From NCBI GenBank assembly GCA_025964465.1, contig JAOPYS010000091.1, forward strand, positions 1-5,689: DNA of 5,689 bases, given 5' to 3'. Positions 1-5,239 of the stretch are shown here, piece after piece. A program made the position numbers and the translations under genes. Each line of letters begins with the position of its first letter. The stretch's first letter is position 1. The DNA is from Thermoleophilia bacterium (lineage in GTDB: Bacteria > Actinomycetota > Thermoleophilia > Gaiellales > SKUG01). A model generated the notes under the pieces. That model saw nothing but the letters and a program-made list of their open reading frames with translations. It was not told the origin of the DNA and did no database searches.

Positions 1-1
1 C

Positions 2-790
2 CCGGCCGCGGCCGCTGCAGCTGGAGCCGCTGCTGGCACGGGCCCCGCTGCCGACGCCGCCATGGCCGGCGCTGCGGTGCAGGGTGCGCCGCCCGCCACC
101 GGCAAGATCATCATGCAGTCGGTCCTCAAGGGCGCGATGACCGGAGCATCGGTCGCGCTGGGCTTCAAGCAGTTCGGCCCGCTGCTCGGCAAGATCGGTC
201 CGATCGGCAAGTTCTTCGGGCACATGCCCGCCGTGGGGCCGCCCGCGGTCATCGGCTCGGGCGTGCTCGGGTTCCTCAGCAAGGTCCCCCTCGTCGGCAA
301 GATCCTGCCGTTCGCCGCGAAGTCCGGCCTCGCCGGGTTCGCGATCACCGCCCTCATCGGTGCGGCGATCGGTGCGATCGGCGGGTTCATCGGCGGGCAG
401 AAGAAGGCGAAGGCGGCTGCCGCCGAGTACGCAGAGGCGATGGCGGCCCAGCAGGCTGCCGCCGCGCAGACCCCGGCGCCCGCTCCGGGCAACCCGGTCA
501 ACGTGCCCGGAGCCTCCGATGCCCCGGCGCCCGCGCCCAAGTCGGCGGTCAAGCCCAAGTACAAGAGCTGGATCATCGCCAAGTCCGGCTCGACGGCGAC
601 CGGCACGGGTGGCGGCTACGGCGCCTACCGCACGCGCAGCGGCGACACGATCGAGATGCTCGCCAAGCGCTTCTACACCACGCCTGCGGAGATCCGGAAG
701 CTCAATCCGGACCTCGGCGACAGCATCAAGCCGGGCACCAAGCTCAAGCTCAAGCGGCGCGTCGTCCCCGACGCCAAGCGCTGGCGCTGA
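2..790 (+). CDS. LysM-domain protein with hydrophobic Gly-rich segment, 5'-truncated by window edge
   Basis: The reading frame is open to the left edge, and codons 2-61 encode an Ala-rich run. The first ATG (62) has no ribosome binding site before it, so the true start probably lies upstream. Numbering from that ATG gives 242 residues. Residues 38-86 are rich in Gly, Pro, Lys and hydrophobics, with two similar segments (LLGKIGPIGKFFG and KVPLVGKILPF). Residues 88-112 form a Gly/Ala/Ile-rich hydrophobic stretch ending in a QKK charge cluster, which could be a membrane-inserting or glycine-zipper segment. Residues 115-160 are an Ala/Pro linker. Residues 189-232 match LysM: YRTRSGDTIEMLAKRF, then the TPAEIRKLNPDL turn and KPGTKLKL. 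LysM domains bind peptidoglycan N-acetylglucosamine polymers, so a cell-envelope role is likely. No enzymatic domain is visible, and whether there is a signal peptide cannot be judged. The LysM call is firm; the overall function is unknown. Confidence 0.8.
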   Translation, partial: PAAAAAAGAAAGTGPAADAAMAGAAVQGAPPATGKIIMQSVLKGAMTGASVALGFKQFGPLLGKIGPIGKFFGHMPAVGPPAVIGSGVLGFLSKVPLVGKILPFAAKSGLAGFAITALIGAAIGAIGGFIGGQKKAKAAAAEYAEAMAAQQAAAAQTPAPAPGNPVNVPGASDAPAPAPKSAVKPKYKSWIIAKSGSTATGTGGGYGAYRTRSGDTIEMLAKRFYTTPAEIRKLNPDLGDSIKPGTKLKLKRRVVPDAKRWR

Positions 791-818
791 GCGCCCCAGC
801 TCGGGAGCGAACACAGGT

Positions 819-838
819 TGACCTGCCGGTGGAGGTCA
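819..838. repeat. Inverted repeat TGACCT-N8-AGGTCA
   Basis: The arms TGACCT (819-824) and AGGTCA (833-838) are perfectly complementary and separated by 8 bases. The repeat lies 28 bases after the LysM gene stop. It could be a small RNA hairpin in the 3' untranslated region or a dimeric-protein operator. There is no T-run after it, so it is not an obvious terminator. A six-base arm can occur by chance. Confidence 0.3.
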
Positions 839-871
839 CGCCCCTCGGGGTGCCCCGGACGGTCACATGCG

Positions 872-899
872 CCACCCTCCCTCCCGAGGTCCCACCCCC
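872..899 (-). repeat. Canonical G-quadruplex motif on minus strand
   Basis: The plus strand carries five runs of three or more C (875-877, 879-881, 883-885, 891-893, 895-899) separated by 1, 1, 5 and 1 bases. The minus strand therefore satisfies the usual G3+N1-7 four-run rule with one run to spare. A second, incomplete copy (three G3 runs) is at 997-1007. On the transcribed plus-strand RNA this is a C-rich, unstructured tract. Any function is unproven, and such motifs are less surprising in GC-rich DNA. Confidence 0.5.
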
Positions 900-1015
900 G
901 CGGGGCATCCTCCCTCGCAGTCCCGCGGGTTTTCCCACCCGACGCGCCGGCCGGTCTTGACGGTCCTCCGCCAGCGCGTCACGCACCACCGCACCACCCT
1001 CCCTCCCTCGCACGA

Positions 1016-1047
1016 CGCAGGGCCCCGACTTCGGTCGGGGCCCTGCG
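1016..1047 (+). terminator. Intrinsic terminator, 14-bp stem with TTCG tetraloop
   Basis: Bases 1016-1029 and 1034-1047 are perfectly complementary (14 bp, almost all G-C) around the loop TTCG (1030-1033). The closing pair is C-G, giving the extra-stable cUUCGg tetraloop in plus-strand RNA. A short T-rich tail, TTCTTC (1048-1053), follows on the plus strand. The minus-strand tail is weak (TCGTGCG). It lies between two convergent genes, 225 bases after the LysM stop and 48 bases after the end of the minus-strand gene. It probably stops the LysM transcript and may also act on the opposite one. Confidence 0.85.
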
Positions 1048-1095
1048 TTCTTCGGCGGAGCGTGTGGCGCCGGGCGAGCCCGGCAGTGCGGAGCG

Positions 1096-1557
1096 TCAGC
1101 CGTGCAGGCGCACGTCGGCGTGCACGTGCGCCGCGGCGGCGAGCAGGTCGAGCACGGGCTGGGAGGCGTGCTTGAGGTCGGTGCGGAACGTCTCGGTCGC
1201 GGCCGAGTTGCTGCGCTGCACGACCAGCTCGATCTCGCCCCGGCCCAGGTGACCGACGCCCTCGGCGGCCTTGGGGATCCACGTCCCGATGCGGTCGCGC
1301 TTGACCTGCTGCCACAGCGCCGAGATCGGGGCGGCGCCCGCCGCGTCGCGCACGATGCGCGTCGACGACCAGTGCGGGCCGGCCGGCAGCGTGCCGAGCA
1401 GGTCCTGCGTGTCGGCGGTGATGTGCCCGCGAAGCGGGGTCGAGCCGCTCTCGCCGAGCAGGTCCACGTCGAGCGAGTGCTGGCGCGTGCGCAGCCCGAG
1501 CGCCTCCGTCCAGCGGATCGTGAAGTGCGGGACGGAGGCGATGGTGGCGAAATTCAT
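1096..1557 (-). CDS. Conserved-looking hypothetical protein, 153 aa
   Basis: I do not recognise this family. The start ATG (1557-1555) is preceded by GAAGGA (1571-1566), with 8 bases between AAGGA and the ATG. This is much better than the longer in-frame alternative beginning at 1737, whose extra 60 residues look like translated spacer. The protein (MNFATIASVPHFTIRW at the start) has no signal peptide or membrane segment, so it is probably cytoplasmic. It alternates short strand-like and helical stretches: hydrophobic/basic at 9-31, a PLRGHIT stretch near 41-47, WSSTRIV near 63-69, a helix-prone segment LWQQVKRDR at 81-89, a strand GEIELVVQ at 107-114, and an Ala-rich helix with several His at its C-terminus (134-152). 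No catalytic motif is evident. It is divergently oriented to the E1 alpha gene across a 201-base spacer, so shared control is possible but not shown. Confidence 0.75.
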   Translation of the reverse strand: MNFATIASVPHFTIRWTEALGLRTRQHSLDVDLLGESGSTPLRGHITADTQDLLGTLPAGPHWSSTRIVRDAAGAAPISALWQQVKRDRIGTWIPKAAEGVGHLGRGEIELVVQRSNSAATETFRTDLKHASQPVLDLLAAAAHVHADVRLHG

Positions 1558-1633
1558 GGGGGAGGTCCTTCGAGGTCGGGAGCGACAGCCGTCCGCCATC
1601 CTGCCCCACCCCGTCCCCGCAGGCGGCACCCGG

Positions 1634-1671
1634 GTGCGCTCGTCGCACGCCTCGCCGCGCTGCGGTAGATT
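1634..1671 (+). promoter_or_regulatory. Candidate promoter and operator-like repeat upstream of E1 alpha
   Basis: TAGATT (1666-1671) fits the loose TAnnnT -10 consensus of actinobacterial housekeeping sigma factors. It would place transcription start near 1678, leaving a leader of about 80 bases before the E1 alpha ATG. I see no good -35 hexamer. Where one would lie there is an inverted repeat GTGCG-N5-CGCAC (1634-1638 and 1644-1648), which could be an operator for a regulator. Both calls rest on short motifs only. Confidence 0.3.
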
Positions 1672-1743
1672 CGCCTGCGGCCCACGCGCGCACGTGAAGC
1701 TTCTCCCCGAGGTCGGCGCGCGGTGGCCCCCCGTCACGCGTTC

Positions 1744-1749
1744 GAGGAG
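1744..1749 (+). promoter_or_regulatory. Ribosome binding site deciding the E1 alpha start
   Basis: GAGGAG sits 9 bases before the ATG at 1759. It favours that start over the in-frame GTG at 1723, which would add 12 residues and has no comparable site before it. Confidence 0.75.
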
Positions 1750-1758
1750 TCACGCCCC

Positions 1759-2799
1759 ATGGCCACCGCCGCTTCTGCCGAGACCGACCCGCGCACCCGC
1801 CTGCGCGCACTCGGGCTGGACCGCGAGGACGCGGTCACCATGTACCGCAACATGCTGGTGACGCGCGGCATCGAGGAGCGCGGCCACATCCTCTTCCGCC
1901 AGGGCAAGATCCCCGGCTCGTTCTACACGGGGCGTGGCAACGAGGGCGCCGCGGTCGGCGTGGCCTCGGCCACCAAGCCGCAGGACCACCTCTGCCCCCT
2001 GCAGCGCGACATGGGCGTGCACGTCACCCGCGGCCTCGAGCCGTGGCGCGTGTTCGCGCAGTACATGGGCCGCTCCGGCGGCCCGACGCGCGGCCGTGAC
2101 GGCAACGTGCACATCGGCGACATCTCGCTCGGCATCGTCGGCATGGTCTCGCACCTGCCCGCCATGCTGCCGGTGGGCGTGGGCCTCGCGCTCAGCTACC
2201 GCATCAAGAACGAGCGCGACCGCTGCGCCTTCGCGTGGTGCGGCGACGGCGCCTCCGCGCGCGGCGACTTCCACGAGGGCGTCAACCTCGCGGCCGTCCG
2301 CAAGCTGCCGATCGTCTTCATCATCGACAACAACCAGTGGGCCTACTCCACGCCGTCCAACCTCGGCTACGCGACCGAGCACCCCTCCGACCGCGCCAAG
2401 GGCTACGGCCTGCAGAACGTGGTCGTCGACGGCACTGATCCGCTCGAGGTGTACGAGGCCGTGAAGGAAGCGCGCGACAAGGCCGTCGCCGGCGAGGGCC
2501 CGACCATCGTCGAGTGCGTCACCCTGCGCATGGAGGGCCACGCCGTCCACGACGACGCGTTCTACGTGCCGAAGGAGGACTTCGAGACGTGGGCCGCCAA
2601 GGACCCGATCGAGCGCACCCGCAAGTTCCTGCTCGAGGCCGGCATGAGCGAGGACGAGGACGAGGAGATCCGCTCGGGCGTCAAGCGCCTGCTCGTGGAG
2701 CAGCTCGACAAGGCGGAGGCGAGCCCCCTGCCGGACCCGTCCACCGCGACGACCGGCGTCTACGCCAGCCCCGAGGAGCTCGACACGCCGCACCACTGA
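1759..2799 (+). CDS. 2-oxoacid dehydrogenase (pyruvate/branched-chain type) E1 component, alpha subunit
   Basis: This 346-aa protein is the thiamine-diphosphate-binding alpha subunit of a heterotetrameric E1. The complex decarboxylates a 2-oxoacid and reductively acylates the lipoyl group of E2 in the cytoplasm. Key stretches, in order: PGSFYTGRGNEGAAVG (53-67), the LQRDMG and RGRDGNVH segments (81-118), and the cofactor motif running from GDG (162-164) to NN (191-192) within LPIVFIIDNNQWAYSTP. After these comes EGHAVHDDA (259-267), equivalent to the loop that mitochondrial kinases phosphorylate. Here the usual serines are Ala and His, as is common in bacteria that lack this control. Length is normal for bacterial alpha subunits of this family, and the C-terminal acidic helix region (297-304) is ordinary. 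The beta-subunit gene follows after 55 bases. The substrate (pyruvate, branched-chain 2-oxoacids or acetoin) cannot be assigned from this subunit alone; pdhA, bkdA1 or acoA would be the candidate names. Confidence 0.93.
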   Translation: MATAASAETDPRTRLRALGLDREDAVTMYRNMLVTRGIEERGHILFRQGKIPGSFYTGRGNEGAAVGVASATKPQDHLCPLQRDMGVHVTRGLEPWRVFAQYMGRSGGPTRGRDGNVHIGDISLGIVGMVSHLPAMLPVGVGLALSYRIKNERDRCAFAWCGDGASARGDFHEGVNLAAVRKLPIVFIIDNNQWAYSTPSNLGYATEHPSDRAKGYGLQNVVVDGTDPLEVYEAVKEARDKAVAGEGPTIVECVTLRMEGHAVHDDAFYVPKEDFETWAAKDPIERTRKFLLEAGMSEDEDEEIRSGVKRLLVEQLDKAEASPLPDPSTATTGVYASPEELDTPHH

Positions 2800-2813
2800 C
2801 ACGCGATGTCAGT
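2795..2813 (+). other. Intercistronic RNA hairpin spanning the E1 alpha stop codon
   Basis: ACTGACA (2795-2801) and TGTCAGT (2807-2813) are perfectly complementary around the 5-base loop CGCGA. The upstream arm contains the TGA stop (2797-2799). No T-run follows, so it is not a typical terminator. A ribosome finishing E1 alpha would melt it. It may tune transcript stability or readthrough into the beta gene. The structure is plain in the sequence; its role is inferred. Confidence 0.5.
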
Positions 2814-2840
2814 CCACCGCGCGAACCGAGCAACACCGAG

Positions 2841-2846
2841 AAGGAG
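2841..2846 (+). promoter_or_regulatory. Ribosome binding site deciding the E1 beta start
   Basis: AAGGAG lies 8 bases before the ATG at 2855. An in-frame GTG at 2846 overlaps this site and so cannot use it, which makes 2855 the likely start. Confidence 0.8.
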
Positions 2847-2854
2847 TGAGTGAC

Positions 2855-3829
2855 ATGGCGACCATGACGTACCTGCAGGCGATCAGCGAAGGCCTCAAGG
2901 AGGAGATGCGCCGCGACGAGCGCGTCTTCATCATCGGCCAGGACGTGGGTGTCTACGGCGGCGCCTTCAAGGTGACCGACGGCATGCAGAAGGAGTTCGG
3001 CGAGTGGCGCGTCATCGACGCCCCGCTGTCGGAGACCGCCATCGTCGGCGCGTGCACCGGCGCCGCGCTCGGCGGCATGCGCCCCGTCGCCGAGATGCAG
3101 TTCGCAGACTTCGTCTCGTGCGCGTGGGACCACCTGACCACCGTCTCCGCGAAGCAGTACTACCGCATGGGCACGCCCATCCCGATGACCGTGCGCCTGC
3201 CCTGCGGCGGCGGCTTCTCGGGTGGTCCCTTCCACTCGCAGATGTACGACGGCTACTTCGCCGGCTGCCCCGGCCTCAAGCTCGTCATGCCGGCGACGCC
3301 CGAGGACGCCAAGGGCATGATGATCGAGGCGATCCGCGACCCCAACCCCGTGCTGTTCTTCGAGCACAAGCACCTGTACCGCCGCATCAAGGGCGAGGTG
3401 CCGGAGGGCGTCTACACCGTGCCGTTCGGCAAGGCCCGGGTGGCGCGCGAGGGCGCCGACGTGACGATCGTGGCGTGGAGCGCCATGGTGCACGTCGCGA
3501 CGGAGGCTGCCGAGCAGCTCGCCGGCGAGGGCATCGACGTGGAGGTGCTCGACATGCGCACCATCGCGCCGCTCGACTTCGAGGCGATCGCGAAGAGCGT
3601 CACCAAGACCTCCAAGGCGATCGTGCTCTACGAGGACACCAAGACCGGCGGCTTCGGCGGCGAGATCTCCGCGCGCATCGCGGAGGAGCTGTTCGAGACG
3701 CTCGACGCGCCGGTGCGCCGCGTGGCGACGGCCGACTGCCCGATCCCGTTCTCGCCCGTGCTCGAGAAGGAAGTGCTGCCGCAGACCGCCGACGTCGTCG
3801 AGGCCGTGCGCGCGCTGAGCGCGTACTAG
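2855..3829 (+). CDS. 2-oxoacid dehydrogenase (pyruvate/branched-chain type) E1 component, beta subunit
   Basis: This 324-aa protein is the transketolase-like beta subunit that pairs with the preceding gene product to form E1. Its length is the family norm (about 325). The N-terminal pyrimidine-binding domain (about 4-175) carries PLSE (57-60), whose Glu60 is the residue expected to activate the thiamine aminopyrimidine ring. It also carries GGGFSGGPFHSQ (118-129), with the conserved active-site His127. The ensuing CPGLKLVMPATPEDAKGM and PVLFFEHKHLYR segments are typical. The C-terminal transketolase domain (about 195-320) includes VTIVAWSAMVHVA, VLDMRTIAPLD and EDTKTGGFGGEI. The FFEHKHLYR and VPEGVYTVPFGKA regions resemble branched-chain-type beta subunits as much as pyruvate types, so the substrate stays open (pdhB or bkdA2 in other annotations). 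It is co-directional with the alpha gene and almost certainly in the same operon; the phosphoesterase gene starts 13 bases after its stop. Confidence 0.94.
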   Translation: MATMTYLQAISEGLKEEMRRDERVFIIGQDVGVYGGAFKVTDGMQKEFGEWRVIDAPLSETAIVGACTGAALGGMRPVAEMQFADFVSCAWDHLTTVSAKQYYRMGTPIPMTVRLPCGGGFSGGPFHSQMYDGYFAGCPGLKLVMPATPEDAKGMMIEAIRDPNPVLFFEHKHLYRRIKGEVPEGVYTVPFGKARVAREGADVTIVAWSAMVHVATEAAEQLAGEGIDVEVLDMRTIAPLDFEAIAKSVTKTSKAIVLYEDTKTGGFGGEISARIAEELFETLDAPVRRVATADCPIPFSPVLEKEVLPQTADVVEAVRALSAY

Positions 3830-3842
3830 CCCGGCGAGGCGC

Positions 3843-4649
3843 GTGAGCCGCGGCGGTCGCCTCTATGGCGTGGTGGCGCCGACGCTCGGCGCCGTGTCCG
3901 CGCGCCTGCACCTGCACGAACGCGCGGCGCGCCAGCCGATCGAAGTGCGGCGTGTCACCGTGGCGTCGGGCCTGGGCCTGCGCATCGTGCTCGCCGCGGA
4001 CGTGCACGCCGACCGCCGGTCGATGCCGCGCGAGCGGATCGCCGAGATCGTCGACCTGATCGCGTCGGTCGAGGGCGCCGACCTCGTCGCGATGCCGGGT
4101 GACTTCGTCGGGCACGAGGTCGCGATGGTCGATGCGGTGGCGGCCGAGCTGGCGCGGCTGGACGTTCCGGTCGTGGCGACGCTCGGCAACCACGACCACT
4201 ACGAGGGCGCCGCGCGCGTCACGCGCGCGCTCGCGGGGGCGGGCGTGCGGGTGCTGACCAACGAGGCGTTCGAGCTCGACCCTGCGGCGCACCCCGGCGT
4301 CTGGGTCGTCGGCCTCGACAGCCTGCGCGGTGGGCGCCCGCGTCGCGGCCTCGCCGACCGGCTCGTGCCCGACGGCGCGCAGGCGGTCGTGCTCGGGCAC
4401 GAGCCGTGGCTGGCGACGCAGCACACCCAGGCGCTCCACCTCGCCGGCCACACGCACCACGGGCAGATCCGCGTGCTGGGCCGCATGCCGTACCTGCCGC
4501 GCGGCAGCCGGCCGTTCCCCGCGGGGCTCGCCACCGCAGGAGTCGCCGGGCCGCACCCGCGCTTCGTCTACACGACCGCCGGCCTCGGCTCGACGACCGT
4601 GCCGCTGCGCATCGGAGCCCCACCGGAGATCGTCGTCCTCGACGTGTGA
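3843..4649 (+). CDS. Calcineurin-like metallophosphoesterase (YkuE/YaeI-like)
   Basis: A 268-aa protein with the full set of metal-binding motifs of the calcineurin-like phosphoesterase superfamily. These are ADVHAD (D53, H55), MPGD (D87), GNHD (N116, H117), GHEP (H186) and GHTHHGQ (H203, H205). The GHTHxGQ ending and size resemble YkuE/YaeI-type enzymes, which hydrolyse phosphoesters, in some cases on lipid substrates. Unlike many of that group, no N-terminal membrane anchor or signal peptide is visible; residues 1-40 are polar to mildly hydrophobic. The start is a GTG 13 bases after the E1 beta stop. GCGAGG (3834-3839) is only 3 bases from it, so initiation may depend on translational coupling. 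In-frame GTGs at 3870 and 3873 are alternatives that would lose nine or ten residues. It is probably co-transcribed with E1, but nothing in the sequence links its substrate to 2-oxoacid metabolism. Confidence 0.88.
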   Translation: MSRGGRLYGVVAPTLGAVSARLHLHERAARQPIEVRRVTVASGLGLRIVLAADVHADRRSMPRERIAEIVDLIASVEGADLVAMPGDFVGHEVAMVDAVAAELARLDVPVVATLGNHDHYEGAARVTRALAGAGVRVLTNEAFELDPAAHPGVWVVGLDSLRGGRPRRGLADRLVPDGAQAVVLGHEPWLATQHTQALHLAGHTHHGQIRVLGRMPYLPRGSRPFPAGLATAGVAGPHPRFVYTTAGLGSTTVPLRIGAPPEIVVLDV

Positions 4650-4661
4650 GCCAGCGCGCGA

Positions 4662-4684
4662 GCGCGGCCTGTCAGCGGCCGTGC
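4662..4684 (+). terminator. Weak hairpin between convergent genes, possible terminator
   Basis: GCGCGGCC (4662-4669) pairs with GGCCGTGC (4677-4684), an 8-bp stem with one G-T pair and a 7-base loop. It begins 12 bases after the phosphoesterase stop, and its loop contains the stop codon of the opposite-strand gene. No T-tract follows on either strand, so termination here would be Rho-dependent or inefficient. GC-rich sequence forms such stems easily. Confidence 0.3.
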
Positions 4685-5073
4685 GGGATGGGGGGATCGG
4701 CCGGCGCGGGCTCCGTGGGCGCCGGCGCGGCGCGTTCCTGCTCCGCGTGGGAGATGCCCTCCCCGTGCAGGAGGAGGCGCCCGAACAACGCCAGGCTGCC
4801 GTTGCGCGACTTGGCGGAGTCGCGCGCACGCTCGGTCTCGAAGGCGAGGATGTCGACGGCCTCGGCGACGTCGACGCCCCGCTCCCCGAAGAACAGCCCG
4901 GCGCGGGCCGCACGCCGCGCGGCGTCGGTCTGGTCCCCGGTGAGGTGCAGCTGCGCCGCCTCGGAGTCGGTGATCCGCCCGTCCTCGCCTGCCGCCCGGA
5001 GGGCGCGCACCTCCCCGGAGGAAGCGAAGTAGACGGCGTCCCCGGCCATGCCGTGGTACCCGATGACATCCAT
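4672..5073 (-). CDS. Hypothetical protein, 133 aa
   Basis: I do not recognise this family. The ATG (5073-5071) follows AGGAG (5083-5079) at a 5-base distance, supporting the start. There is no signal peptide or membrane segment. Residues 1-20 (MDVIGYHGMAGDAVYFASSG) look strand/loop-like. Residues 21-100 are mostly helix-forming, with many Ala, Arg, Glu and Asp; they include EVRALRAAGEDGRITDSEAAQL and AVDILAFETERARDSAKSR. A hydrophobic LALFGRLLLHGEG follows (94-106). The tail (114-133) is Ala/Pro-rich and probably disordered. It converges on the phosphoesterase gene with only 22 bases between the stop codons, and diverges from the E2 gene. The protein-like composition, good ribosome site and position in an otherwise uncovered interval support a real gene. 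The role is unknown; an all-helical small cytoplasmic protein is my best structural description. Confidence 0.7.
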   Translation of the reverse strand: MDVIGYHGMAGDAVYFASSGEVRALRAAGEDGRITDSEAAQLHLTGDQTDAARRAARAGLFFGERGVDVAEAVDILAFETERARDSAKSRNGSLALFGRLLLHGEGISHAEQERAAPAPTEPAPADPPIPHGR

Positions 5074-5105
5074 GCGTGCTCCTGCGTCGGGAGGGCCTCG
5101 CCACC

Positions 5106-5136
5106 ACCGTACGACGAGGTGCAGGCGGTGCGTCTA
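5106..5136 (-). promoter_or_regulatory. Candidate promoter for the 133-aa minus-strand gene
   Basis: On the minus strand, TAGACG (5136-5131) resembles a -35 box and TACGGT (5111-5106) a TAnnnT -10 box, with a 19-base spacer that is slightly long. Transcription would begin near 5099, about 25 bases before the ATG. This rests on short motif matches only. Confidence 0.25.
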
Positions 5137-5196
5137 GGTACTTCTCCCCGTCGTTGCACGCCCCCGGGTGCCAGCACGCGACGCGCGGGGCCGGTG

Positions 5197-5202
5197 TAGG
5201 CT
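5197..5202 (+). promoter_or_regulatory. Candidate -10 box for the E2 gene
   Basis: TAGGCT fits the actinobacterial TAnnnT -10 pattern and would give a transcript starting near 5209, about 30 bases before the favoured ATG. No convincing -35 element lies 16-19 bases upstream. A separate promoter is expected here because the gene just upstream is on the opposite strand. Confidence 0.35.
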
Positions 5203-5226
5203 CGGGCACGACCGCCAAGCTCGCAT

Positions 5227-5230
5227 GGAG
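5227..5230 (+). promoter_or_regulatory. Ribosome binding site deciding the E2 start
   Basis: Three in-frame ATGs occur at 5225, 5231 and 5240. GGAG at 5227-5230 is 9 bases before the ATG at 5240, touches the one at 5231, and lies inside the frame begun at 5225, which has no site of its own. The start at 5240 is therefore favoured. Confidence 0.6.
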
Positions 5231-5239
5231 ATGCCCGAA

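Larger units (their letters stand above)
791..1095. other. Non-coding intergenic spacer with repeats and terminator
   Basis: This 305-base spacer separates the convergent LysM gene and the 153-aa minus-strand gene. I see no credible gene in it; open frames through it are low-complexity Arg/Pro/Ser translations. It holds an inverted repeat (819-838), a pyrimidine-rich zone with a directly repeated 14-mer CCACCCTCCCTCCC (872-885 and 994-1007), a second repeated 11-mer CCTCCCTCGCA (909-919 and 1002-1012), palindromes CCCCGCGGGG (896-905) and CCCGCGGG (922-929), and a strong terminator hairpin (1016-1047). Confidence 0.6.

Noticed and set aside
259..267. Loss of phosphorylatable serines in E1 alpha (residues 259-267, encoded near 2533-2559) as a novelty
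   Set aside because: Bacterial E1 alpha subunits often lack the serines used by mitochondrial kinases, so the EGHAVHDDA loop is not remarkable. Start and end here are residue numbers.
867..1175. Possible small plus-strand gene in the 791-1095 spacer
   Set aside because: It has no ribosome site, a low-complexity Arg/Pro/Ser/His translation, and runs through the strong terminator into the opposite-strand gene.
863..1810. 315-codon minus-strand open frame over the spacer and the 153-aa gene
   Set aside because: It crosses the terminator hairpin and the E1 alpha start, is Arg-rich, and competes with a frame that has a proper ribosome site.
1750..2802. 350-codon minus-strand open frame opposite E1 alpha
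   Set aside because: It is an exact antisense shadow of a clear E1 alpha gene, with a Val/Ala/Arg/His-biased translation and no recognisable motif.
3600..5177. Long 525-codon minus-strand open frame
   Set aside because: It runs antisense through the E1 beta end and the whole phosphoesterase, and out of frame across the 133-aa gene. Its translation is Arg/Pro/Ala-rich and lacks any domain, as expected from stop-poor GC-rich DNA.
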